Positions 12,456 through 23,200 of a stretch of 64,000 bases of DNA are shown piece after piece. The translations under genes were made by a program, and so were the position numbers. Position 1 is the first letter of the stretch; the number at the start of each line of letters is the position of its first letter. This stretch comes from Oscheius dolichura (lineage: Eukaryota > Nematoda > Chromadorea > Rhabditida > Rhabditidae), in the NCBI GenBank assembly GCA_932521035.1, contig OW051493.1, positions 8,866,001-8,930,000 on the forward strand, given 5' to 3'. A model generated the notes under the pieces. It had not been told where the DNA came from, did no database searches, and saw only the letters and a list, made by a program, of their open reading frames with translations.

Positions 12456-12515
12456 CCAAAATGAGTCATTCGGGGGTTAAATTGGCTGCTGCGAAAAGCG
12501 CATAGCTAAGAGAGC

Positions 12516-12539
12516 TAACAAATCAAACAACCAACCGTT
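12516..12539. repeat. 24-bp direct repeat, copy 2
   Basis: Exact second copy of the 24-mer at 12432, offset 84 bp. The two copies lie between the divergent PDZ gene and a possible small plus-strand gene and could be paired regulatory sites. Confidence 0.85.
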
Positions 12540-12557
12540 GGGGAATACAGCAAACTT

Positions 12558-12732
12558 ATGCTTGAGCTTCTATGCGTCATAATCCGCTTTGACCATTTAT
12601 TTTATTCTGTTAAAACATGATAAATACTAATCGTTATATTTGCAGATCTACAGTAAATGGAAAGCTGACCCCGTGGATCCTCATATAACAACATCAAAGA
12701 ACCATCCGAATCTCGTCTATAGGAAGGCGTAA
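12558..12732 (+). CDS. Possible small two-exon protein, unrecognised
   Basis: Exon 12646-12732 follows a good acceptor (TATATTTGCAG) and reads IYSKWKADPVDPHITTSKNH and onward to a TAA after RKA. It can be joined in frame to 12558-12608 (MLELLCVIIRFDHLFYS) across a 36-nt intron, giving 45 residues. An alternative first exon starts at 12461 (MSHSG). The acceptor and the well-formed tail argue that something is expressed here, but I recognise no family. Confidence 0.35.
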
Positions 12733-13637
12733 CTGGGCCGAAGCCTACCGATTTGTCCTTTTAGAATTATAATTTAGGACTGTTGATTTATTCATAAATT
12801 TTTGACAATTTATGGTGTCTTCAAGAGTATCAAGGTGTTTCATGGTGTAAAATCTCAATTCAAAGGAACAGTTCCACCATGAGACAAGTGGAATAACATC
12901 CAGCTTTCACCTTTGTCTTGGTGTTCCCGTTTAAAACAAAAACGTGCCATGACCTAAACAACGACCTTCACTTTTCTCCATGCGTACAATGGTGGTTACG
13001 TGTTTTTGCTGATGATCACCCAGTCCCGCCTCCCCTGGACCGACCCCATGTGATAATTGCCTTCTTTATTGAGACTGTTTGCTTCTATTTCTGTTGGGGG
13101 TCCTCATCATTTAAAATCGTCTCCTGTCTCGTCATGGTTTGTGTTTTCTTTCACATCTTAGACTTCTAAAACCACCTAGCGTTCGGTGTCCTAGAGGCTG
13201 TCTAGGAGGTGTATGATGTCAAATTGTTGTGATAGGGTAGAAGACTATGAGAGAGCGAGGAAGACAGTTATGTTCAGTGAACCATTGATTTTTACAACTT
13301 CTTTTTACGATAAGTTCCTCTTTCTCTCACTTTTATTGTGAGAAATCACATCTCACCTTCATTTTGATTTCGTTTTTTTTCTTTTCGAAATTTTGATGAT
13401 CATGCCCATGGAAGACAGCTTCTTGATGATTATTCTTATGCTAAAATAAATTAGATCTTCTTATAATCTCTAAAAACTTTTCTCCAAGCTTTAATAAATA
13501 TGGCATCATGCCCAACCCCACCCTGCTTTTGACCTTCACCTTGTTTATCCATCTTGATGTTGTTCTTTGTGTGTAATCCAGATCAAGTTTTAGTTTCACG
13601 TCAAACATCTCGAGATTCTTTCGCCTTCTTGTTCAAA
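12733..13637. other. Intergenic stretch, no gene seen
   Basis: About 0.9 kb. The AT-rich left side could be 3' UTR of the small gene. A pyrimidine-rich block lies just upstream of the next ATG. No credible exon was found on either strand. Confidence 0.5.
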
Positions 13638-15232
13638 ATGTTACAAATTTTAATATTTATAGCTATTTTTTCACCACTCGGTAAGTGTTACCTATAAGAA
13701 AGCGAAAAAAAAAATCAACTTTGCAGTAATTGCTAATCAAAAGGAATCTCTCACAGCAAGAGCGTGTAGATTGAGACCGTCGCTGTCTTTTTGTGCGGAA
13801 TTGAGCAAAAAGGAAGAAAAAAGAAGGAGTAAAATTGAAGAAGAACGTGAGTTTACTAAATTTATCAAAAAATAAAAATAAAATAATATTTTCAGTAGTA
13901 ATACCGCCACCTATTCCTAAAGAATTCCTTGCCAAAGATATAAAACAGAGAGATATTACTTCTGACCCTGGTAAAGAACTGAATGAAGCGTATAATTCAC
14001 GCAAAGGGGTAAAATAATCAAAAAATGATGATCAAATCATTTTTTATCATTTTAGGGTCGACCTCCCCTATCTCCTGAGATGCTACGAGCTCTCCAAGTC
14101 AAATGTTCAAAATTCTCGAGCATTGTACATCAATATTGCCAACCAAAAAAGATGTCAAAGAAGAATGTTCCCCGTTGTGCTGCCTATTTCCGCGACTGTG
14201 GTCAATTCTTCGCCAAGGGGGATCCCCTCGACGCGCTGGCTAATTCCTTCTCCTCCGCTGTACTTTTCCCAGATTTTTGATGATAAAATAATTTTTTAGG
14301 TTGGAATTAATCTTGGTGTCGGTGTAAATGGCATTCCTTATTACCCTGTCAATGAGGAAGGAGGCGTCGGGGTCGACTTGGGACTGAATGTGCCTTTCGG
14401 CGCCTGGGGAGGCGGATTTTCTAATTCTGTTGGGGTCAGGTGAGGAAAATAAATATTTTTGACTATAGGAAATTATCAAAAAAAATAATTTTAAAAAAAT
14501 AATAAAATAAAATAATTTAAAAAAAATGATTTTAGAGACTACTGGAACCAATATCAGGAAGCAGGTGCTAATTGGATTGATGGAAAATACGGGTATAAAA
14601 ATGGCTGGTCTGTTCCGCTAGTTCAGTCACTTGGAGTCGAAGGAGGACAGCATAATACGGTCTCTGTACCGTTGAGAGGAAAAAATGCCGGGCATGTGAT
14701 GGTTGACAACGGCTATAATGTGAGTTTTCCCCATATTCGCCCTCAAAACTGAGTTTTCACATCAAAAAACTGGTAAATTTATAAAACTAATGGTATCACA
14801 TTGTTCAGCAGAATGTGGGCTTCCATTTGACACCAAAAATAATATTTTTTTAAAAATGTAAAAATTATGAGGAATTCGAAAAATGGCAAATAAAAGCAGA
14901 GCGCGCCGCCGCACCCGTAAGAGCTCGGCAGCTGGACGGTTTTGGAGCAGTTACTGTAGAATTTTGTTGATTGACTGGAAAATACTTTCTGATAATTTCT
15001 AGAGCTAAATAATCATTTATTCATCCATTTTCCATATCAAAACTGTATTTTCTCCTTTTTGCAGGTAGGCGGTTACTACGCTCACAATGATCACGTTGGA
15101 GTGGATCCGCGCGTCGGAAATTTCAACCACAACTTCGGAGTTGGAGCTCCATTCGTCGGAGCCGGTTTCAATACCGGCCAAGCGGTAGCCTGGCCTGGAC
15201 TCGATGTGTGGGAACGAGCTTTGGGAAAATGA
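13638..15232 (+). CDS. Secreted glycine-rich nematode protein with Cys motif
   Basis: The first exon encodes a signal peptide (MLQILIFIAIFSPLVIA). Next come a basic segment (KKEEKRRSKIEEE), a proline stretch (VIPPPIPKEFL), a four-Cys segment (CSKFSSIVHQYC ... CAAYFRDC) and a long Gly-rich C-terminal half with GINLGVGVNGIPYY, GVGVDLGLNVPFG and VGVDPRVGNFNHNFG. The last exon, from 15066, ends WERALGK before TGA at 15230-15232. Exon phases agree throughout. Probably an extracellular structural protein of cuticle or matrix; I cannot name the family. The last intron (about 14,720-15,064) is much longer than the others and carries one arm of the dispersed palindromic element. Confidence 0.75.
14901..14939 (+). 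repeat. Single arm of the GCACCCGTAA palindromic element
   Basis: Contains GCACCCGTAAGAGCTCGGCA followed by GCTGGACGG. It matches the left arm at 29065 and lies inside the last intron of the glycine-rich gene. No second arm was seen nearby, so this is a solo or truncated copy. Confidence 0.7.
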
Positions 15233-15966
15233 ACCACTCCCGTCTCTGACGGCGGCACCCTACTTCTTTCACAGGTTTTATTACGGCTTATGAATCATAT
15301 TGATCGAAAAATGAATAAATATATCATTTTTAATCGAAGGTTTAACTGTTGAGGACTCGGTGAACATGGAAAGATTGCCTCCCAATGCTCAGAAAGCGAA
15401 ATCCTGGGAGCAGAGTTCATCGGAGGCAAGAAAGAAGGTAGATCTGGTTGTTCTCAGGCTACAGTACTCTTTTATGATGGCAATGGCCCAAATTTAGCCG
15501 GTGAACCACCACAGCATGCAGATGGATGTCAAGAACTTATCTTTCCTACCACGACAACATGCAGATGGATGTCAAGAACTTGATTTTGTATCACGACAAC
15601 ATACAGCTGTTTGATTTGACCCGGCGCGAGATCCAATTAGACTTTTGACAAGGAGCGGTCCCTTCAAGCTGGTAATCCATACTGTAACCAAGAAATGCCC
15701 CCAGATGATCGAATAGCCCGAAAATTGAGAATTTTAGAGAGAAAGAACAGTAAAGTGTGACACAGTCGGAAATGGATCTGGGACCTTATGCCAGAATGGA
15801 CTGAAGATAGGACCAGAATATTGACAAGGCATCAATTTGCAGAGACTACAGTAAGACGCTGTTTATGTCACAGTTTATTATAAGTCCTCACAGACTGGAT
15901 CACAAAAGGGCCTAGATAAAATACGAGAACAGCCAGTAGTCAAAATGCCTCTTCCTGTCCTCCACG
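15233..15966. other. Intergenic region with a 43-bp tandem duplication
   Basis: Downstream of the glycine-rich gene. Positions 15515-15557 and 15558-15600 are two diverged copies of a 43-bp unit beginning CATGCAGATGGATGTCAAGA. The rest has exon-like composition but no sustained frame, suggesting a decayed gene or transposon. No confident gene. Confidence 0.45.
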
Positions 15967-18080
15967 CTACTTCTTCACCTTCCTCGACTTGAACGGTTTG
16001 CTATCTTCGGCGGCTTGCTCCTCCCGGCGTTTGTCCCTGGCATACGAGAAGAGCCAGTTGGCCTTCTGGCGGATGATGTCCGTCTCGCCGGTCGTGGCCT
16101 CCAACGGGAAGATGTTTTTCCTGCCTTCCTTCTGCTCGCAGCCATGGCGGTAGGTGAACATGGATGGATGGTGGAAGGAGAACGTAGAGCGGCCGCGATC
16201 GATGTCTTCGCGATGGCCGACTCCGATGAGTAGGAGACGGTTCAACTCATCATAGTCTATCGGCACATCGTAGCCATTGGCTTTTCTGATCGATTCGAAG
16301 ACCTGAAACATGTACGTTTTTACGGCAAGTTTGACCCGCCCGGCTGCCTGCACCCGTAAAATCTTGGCATCACAGGCTAAGGTTTAGTAGTCAGCGTCAT
16401 TTTCGATCGCTCAGACGCTTGATAAAATGGCGCAGTGCGATGGGGTACGCCTAGCCAGTAAATACATGGCTAGTTCGATTCCCACCGGAGCCAAAAGCTA
16501 TTTGCTTTTTCTTTCAACCGCATTCAAAAACGAATCTACCTTGTTCAGATGAAGATAGAGAGCCGCCGGCTTTTTGCCATCTTTTCCACCATGTTCGCCC
16601 CTGTCTTCCACATCGTCCAGCGTCTCCAGCTTCTTTTTGGCGCACACAATGTCCTTGTCCTTCGGCACCGTGACTACTCCATCCTTCTTGGGAGTCCACG
16701 GCAACTCGCCCGTCATAAACTCGTACAACATGTAGATGCAGCTCAGCACGTCGTCCACCGGTCCCGGCGGCTCGTGGTGCATAACGGCCGGCGAGATGTA
16801 CTTCCGGCTCCCGGCCCAGGAGGTCTGCTTCACGTAGGGCAGGTTACGGTAGGCGCGGGCTCGGCTGAAATGCGTCAGAACGACGGCGCCGATGGCATCC
16901 GCTTCACGGCGATGCAACGCGCCCGTCGGACCCATACGGAGGGCAAAATGACTCGGACGAACGTCACAGACTGCGATGCCGGCCTCGTGGACAAGGCGAA
17001 GCGTAGTAATACAACCGATGATGACGAAAACCGAACAGTGAGGGGAGAGCGTCTCGTTTATACGCTGATTCTGGCGGAATTCTTCCAGAGATGGACCAAT
17101 CTGAAGGTTTTGGATTATTTTTAGCGAAGAACAATAAAAGCTAGAGAGCATGCCCGGGGCGGGAGTCGAACTCGCGCCGTTTTCCTGACAGGCCACTAGG
17201 CTATTGCACCATTCGCATGCTGTGAGTCAAACTCTTTACCTTTTCCATGACATAGAAAAGCTTCGGAACTGCCGGCTGATAGATCCAGTGCCGATCCTCG
17301 GAGGATACTCGCTCCTCATAAGGAAATCTTCCTTTCAGCCTGGCCAGCTCTCCCTCAGCCAGAATACGCGGAAATCGATCATAGAATCGCTTGTTGTAGC
17401 CGTATTTCTTCCGCAGAATTTTGTGAATCTCCCTTTCCTGGCGGAATTGTCCACGAACGGTCTCATTGAGGCTGAAGCAGACGCGAAGAATATGCTCATT
17501 TTTGGAATTGGTAAGCGTTTCCTTGACTTTCTTATTTCCCACTTGAATCTTCTGCGGAAGTTGAAGAACAGAGAATTCCACTGTTAGCGGGAGATTCATT
17601 ATCGGCGGTAGACCGTCCGTTGTCTTCGGCTCTTCCTTTCCATTTGATGGAAGTTTTCGGTAGGGCTTGTAAGAGCCCGGAAGCATTCCCAAGACACGCC
17701 AAGTCGTCTCATCCGAAGTGTAGGTACCGGTCAGGTTGCGCAGATCGATCTTATACGTGCCATCAGTCTCTTTACCAGGTTCCTGAAAAAAAATACAAAT
17801 TATTTATTCAAATTGCAATAAAAAATCACTTATCAACATGAAAAAAAGGTATAACATAATGCAAAAAACTTACTATTAATTCAATTGTAGTTTTTTTCTT
17901 GTCTTCTTCTTCATCCGGCACCTCCTGTAGTAGTCTGCGCTTTTTGTGATTTACTACTGTCCAATATCCAATTTCTTTTTTTGGAACAGTAATAGATCCA
18001 GCCAGCCATTCAGTAGCATACTTTTGAGTGATTTCCTTGCCGTCCTTGCCACTTTTCGATGATCTAGCTTTAGAGGACAT
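15967..18080 (-). CDS. CK1-family-like pseudokinase
   Basis: Four exons: 18080 to about 17874, 17783 to about 17242, 17108 to about 16541, and 16303-15967. Casein-kinase-1-like landmarks are the N-lobe helix FRQEREIHKILRKK, hinge LFYVMEKIGPSLEEF, catalytic-loop equivalent HEAGIAVCDVRPSHF, KYISPAVMHHE, DDVLSCIYMLYEFMTGELPW and KANGYDVPIDYDELNRLL. The catalytic loop keeps the Asp, but the Mg-binding Asn is His. The DFG position reads THF, and the VAIK Lys is not evident (ILRVCF). I infer a pseudokinase of the expanded nematode CK1-like group. The C-terminal tail is basic (FKSRKVKK). Two introns carry tRNA-like sequences. Confidence 0.72.
16343..16370 (+). repeat. Solo arm of the GCACCCGTAA element
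   Basis: TGCACCCGTAAAATCTTGGC matches the arm consensus of the dispersed palindromic element. It lies in the last intron of the pseudokinase gene, 40 bp from the exon and about 50 bp from a tRNA-like sequence. Confidence 0.6.
16421..16494 (+). repeat. tRNA-like sequence in pseudokinase intron
   Basis: Shows an A-box-like TGGCGCAGTGCGATGGGG and a B-box AGTTCGATTCC with tRNA spacing, plus an anticodon-arm-like TAGCC...GGCTA stem. The acceptor arms do not pair (3' CGGAGCC has no partner), so it is not a working tRNA. It belongs to a set of similar intronic sequences (17148, 29174, 29808, 30241, 31100). Confidence 0.6.
17148..17220 (-). repeat. tRNA-like sequence, 73 nt, in pseudokinase intron
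   Basis: Read on the minus strand it is 73 nt long. It starts and ends with GCATGC, which pairs as a 6-bp acceptor stem, and has TGGTGCAATAG near the 5' end and GAGTTCGACTCC as a T-arm/B box (four of five T-stem pairs). The anticodon arm is not convincing. A decayed tRNA or tRNA-derived repeat is more likely than a functional tRNA. Confidence 0.55.
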
Positions 18081-20201
18081 CCTGCTACTCGCTAACCAGG
18101 AACAAAGTAGAAATGAATTTCTTTTTTGACAAAAATGAGCAATGCAATAAACAGATTTCGACAAGTATTTTCATGAAATAAGGTTATTTTTCTTCAAAAC
18201 ATGACAAGCGAATGCAAACTACAAAAACAATGGAGACAGTGTTGATAAATTTACAAAAGAACATCAATTTATACAAATATATACAATATTCTAATAGTTT
18301 TATTACCTTGTTTAGTTCTAGTATAGGCTTAAGCCTATATCTTGTAATGTTTTCTTGGTTGAAATTAACATAAAGAATTCAATCCTGGTTCAGTTTACTA
18401 CGATAACTTTCGATAACTTTCAATAACTTTGCTATTTCTTCTTATTCAGCTCGGCCAGGCATGTTTTCTTCATGGTTGAAGCACGCAAAGTAGGTAAAAT
18501 AAACTTGCCGAAGAAAAAAATTGCTGAAAGAAAGTGAAAGCCGAAAGGTAAAAATATTTTGACGTTTCGGCAGGCGGCAACTGCCAAAGAACGCGAGGAA
18601 AAAAGTTCTCACCCATGCACAAAGCTCACTCTCACTCCGGGGCAATACCCCGCCCTGTTTGCTCTTTCCAGCTGTGTCGATCGATTCCATTGTATTTCGA
18701 TTTGCCTTGAACATTATGTTAAACACGAGTTGTTCTTGTCATTGTTACATTTGTTACCCGTCCTCCCTTGGGAAGAAAGACTAGAAAACATCCCGACCTC
18801 CCCAGGCAAACAACGTCTCGCTCGCTCTCTTCCACCCTCAATTATGTTTGGGACTCTCTTCAGAACCCCCGTTTCGAACGGAAGCTCATTGGCTTAATTG
18901 AAAATGAAATGGATTTGCTTTTGAGAGTGAGAGCGATGAATAGGTGAAATTGACAAGTTTCTATATTGCCGCAGTCGGGGAACGACACTTGAATGCCCTT
19001 TTTCAAGAGGTTCTGACTCATTCTCACTACCGCATGAGCCAGCTGGTATTTTTCTTCCCTTTTCTATACGATTTTTCATGTAGTTTTCTTCTTTTGTTCA
19101 TTAGTTTAGGCAAATTCAATTTGTCGAAAGGACAATTAATTTATATCATTTGCTTTTATTAGAATCAGCCAGCAAAAGTACTTCTCTTTTTTCACAGTGT
19201 TATTTCCGACCTTGACTTAACGGGGTTTGATTGTCTTGCGACTTCCTTTCCGCCATCTGGTTTTGCTTGATATGTTTTTCTTAGCAATAGAGACGTTTTT
19301 CGTTGCAATGCATTAGCCTTTACACAATTTAGCGGAAGTACATTTGTTTTTTCAGCTTTTTTGATGAATTCTTCTAAACTAATCAACAACTACAGCAAAA
19401 GTAGCAGCAAATTAAAAATGTACTGCAAAAAACTGTTTTTCCGGTTGTCTCATAGTTGTGGTCGGCTTGTGTATGGGTTCAGCGCAAAATCGATGCCCCG
19501 CCGTCCTTCGGCACCCAATTTTCCGTACCCTCGACTTTTCATTGTTTCTCCTACTCTTATTTGCATTTGTTTAGAACTAGGGGGTTATTTCCTACCTGTA
19601 CTTTGTAAATATAAGGCTAGAAAAATGTATTCAGTCCGTTTTATATTTTCTAAACACCTTTATTTTGATTTCTATAAGTTTAGCATAAGATACTGAAGGT
19701 CATTGTTCCTAATTCAACATTTTACTTACCGCAATTGCTAAAAATAAGCTTCCAATTAGGTTTATCCTCCGCCCACTCCATTTGACTCATCCTCCACCTA
19801 TCTTATTTCATTTCCTCATTAGCATTTATGACGCATCCGGTGAAAACGAGCACAAGTTTCGAGACAAGAGTAGAGTACAATGGCACTTTTATTGTTTATT
19901 CTTATCAGTTCTTATTTACCGATCGTCTTCCTTGTGCATTTTCCATTGAATTATACCCTCAAATATTATTTTGCTTTCGATCTTCAAAGCATTTCCCATG
20001 TTTATGTGTTCGTTTTATTTTGTAAATCAATTAAAATGTGGAAATACTCAAACACTGGGGGTAGCACTAATCCAATCGAGTTATCACGTCCGCCTTCTCC
20101 CACTAATGTTTGCGAGCCGGGCGGGAACCAGGTCTCTCTTCCGATTACTTCCTTTCGGCCTGTTGTTTTCTCTTTTTGCTGAACACATTGACAATTTTCA
20201 G
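18081..20201. other. Divergent intergenic region, pseudokinase / pld-1
   Basis: About 2.1 kb with no credible gene. It holds three tandem copies of a 10-mer (CGATAACTTT, CGATAACTTT, CAATAACTTT) at 18401-18430 and an 18-bp perfect palindrome at 18322-18339. It ends in ACAATTTTCAG at 20191-20201 directly before the pld-1 ATG. It probably contains the promoters of both flanking genes. Confidence 0.5.
18322..18339. promoter_or_regulatory. 18-bp perfect palindrome
   Basis: TATAGGCTTAAGCCTATA is its own reverse complement. It lies about 240 bp upstream of the pseudokinase start codon and could be a dimeric-factor site; no factor is assigned. Confidence 0.45.
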
Positions 20202-23200
20202 ATGAACGGCGTGCCGCCGTCTTCTCTCAGCCTGGATGATAGAGGGCCTATGAAAACAGGAAAAGAAGTCGAAATCACAGAGGTTTGTATAGTTTTCTAC
20301 TAATTATAGATAGCGATGGAGTTTGTGAACCTCTTACATTCCTCGGCAGTTTTAAGATTTACGATCGAAAAGACAGCCGGCTGTCGATGTCGCATAAATG
20401 TCAGCGTGCTTGCCGCTTTGTTTTTTGCTCAGCCATATCCCAAAGTGACAGCCATCTGTCTTTGTGGTCAACTGGAAATCCAATCAAAAATTGGATTGGT
20501 TGTATATGTTGTAATTTTTAGGTTGCTTCGCCAGATTCATTAAAATATAGACATGAAGACGATGAAGAAGAAGAAAGTTCCGATGATGACGATGAAATAC
20601 AATATTGTGACTGTATTGCTGTAGCATTATCCAAAAGTCTACCCGGAACTCCGGGAAAAAAAGGTTTCGAAGTTATATTATTTTTAAGTCCATGTTTAGG
20701 CATAATTCCATACGTGTCTATTTATGAATCTCAAGCTGAAGCTCGTAAAAGAGGATATTGGATTCCTGGTGTACCTGTAAATGCCAAAATTACTAAAGTA
20801 GAAAAGAATACTGACAGTGGAATTCATTTTATTAACACATTTTTGTAAGTCAATTTTCTATTTTCGTTTTACAATTTTTTACAGATACACAATAGAATTA
20901 GAACATGGGAGATTTAAATGGAGTGTTGTACGGAATTACAAAGATTTTACATTATTAAACAATCGGCTAATGGCCCACAGAGCAGCTGAAAGGATTAGAG
21001 CACCTGTAAGGAGGTTGGTTCATAAAATATGCAATTGATGCCTGGTAAAGTTTACAATAACAACGAATTAACGTGAAACATATTGGTTTCTTCTATATTT
21101 TGACGGTGTAAAATTTGTTTTGAACTGTTGAGTATGATAAAAGCATCCAAAAATAATAAACAGCCTGGTTTATTGAAATTTTTTTTAAACTAACCGCCTG
21201 CAATGCTTCTATTCAGATTTGTTTCTAATCATCCGAAAGTTGTCGAGTAAGTTATACGTAGATTCGTCTAACTAAAATGTTGTGCATGAGTTAGCAGCTT
21301 CTATAGCAGCGCACGAAGATTTATTCACTCACAAATTTTATGTCTGTAACAATTCGCGAAGTTCCTAGTAATGTCGTGGCATGGTTGTGCTAGTTGTCTT
21401 ACTGCAATGTCGCCTTTTTTATTGCACTGTTCAAAAGAGAATATTTATTTGCAGAGCCCAAGAGCGAGTGGATTCTTTTCTCGAAGGAATGGGCGTTGAC
21501 ATTATATCTGATCATAAAGAAGATTGTCCCTATTTTCGTAAACCAACAAGGCGAAAGTCCAAGGTTTGTCGAATATTTTCGTAAATATACTTTATCTTTC
21601 CAGATGCAAATTCTCAAAAGAGAAGCTGATGATTTAGAAGCAGTAGAACATAAACAAAATGGAACGGCTCCTATAGCTACAGGAGAAAGCCCTTTAACTC
21701 CCTCGGATACCGAAGTAGTACAAAGAATCAGTATGAACCAAGCTGTTCAGTGTAAATTACATTTTTTGAATATGGTAATCAATAATTTAGCCGGAATTCT
21801 TAAAGAATCTTCCGATGAGGTGCCAAGAATTAGCATGGATGGTACTTTACCTAAAAAGCGAACAGGTTTCGTGATGCCTTCTGTAGAAGAGGAAAAAACT
21901 GATGGAGATGAGCAGGTTTGTTTTGATTAATTTCAACTTTATGGTTTTCCGTAAAATTGATTAGATAGTTAGATTTGTGGATTTTTTTTCTTTGTTTAGC
22001 ATGAAAAGTTAAGATGAAACACTAAAAGTTACATACATTATACACGTATCACTCTCAGGAAGTGACATGGCACGAAAGTGATGCTCGAAACCTCTTACTT
22101 CCGGTATAATTTAATATAATCGCATGTTTGTTTCCATAACTATGGCTATACCCTTTTTTTTAACGCAATACAGCTATTTTTAACGGTTTCTATGTGATGT
22201 CCAGAAATTTGCCATAATTGGCTGCGGATAGTTTACGCCTTTATTTTAATTTTATAGGCGCATGTATGTTGTAACACTAGTTTACGCGTACCCTAACCTT
22301 CTATCACTCATGGCTTTACTTTCATAGTCGTCGTGTGTTTACATTTTCTGTTAATATTTTATTTTTTAGGGAAGTATCAAGAAGCCGAAAACCCGGACAA
22401 GAAAGAAGCATACTCTTCCACCATTCCCACGACTTCCAGATTATATGGTGACGGATGTTGAGCATAGAAAGGTAGAAAATATTGATAGCTTTCAATAACT
22501 CTTTTAGGAACAATTAGAAAATTGGTTGCAAATGCTTCTTCACATTCCCATCAACAGAAATCACCACGAAACTGTTAGTTCATTTTTTTAATTGAATTTA
22601 TTTCGTTTATTCAGGCCGAATTTCTTGAAATTAGTCGCTTCTCCTTTGTTAACGATCTTGGTGGTAAACATACGGAAGGTTTTGTTAAAAAGCGGCCTGG
22701 TGGTTCCCGTGTTTTCTTAGGATGCAAACAATTTTGTGTGCGATATTTTGTCCCCTGGAGTAAAAGGTATTTTGCAATTTTTGCTGTTGTATACCGTGTT
22801 TAGATGGCTTATGGTGCGCGATTCTTTTGTAGCCTACATGGATCATCGTACAGAACAAATTCGCATGGTTTTGCTAATGGATAAAGATTTCAAAGTGGCC
22901 GCAGGTGGTAGAGAAGCGGAAGGAATTCCTACCGGTCTTATTATTACGAACACTCAACAGTAAGAGGTCATTTTTATTTTTTTTATTCCAATAATTCTAG
23001 CGAATTACATCTAAAATGCAAAAGAATTCAAGATACAAGGCAATGGAAAGCTATAATTGAGCAATCAATGGCTGGGTCGGGTAATGTATGGGTTCAGCCT
23101 CACCGATTTAGTTCCTCGTTTCCCGTAAGAGAAGAATGCTATGGAAAATGGTAAAGAGGGATTCTTTTCAATAGTTTTTTTTGTTCAGGTTCGTTGATGC

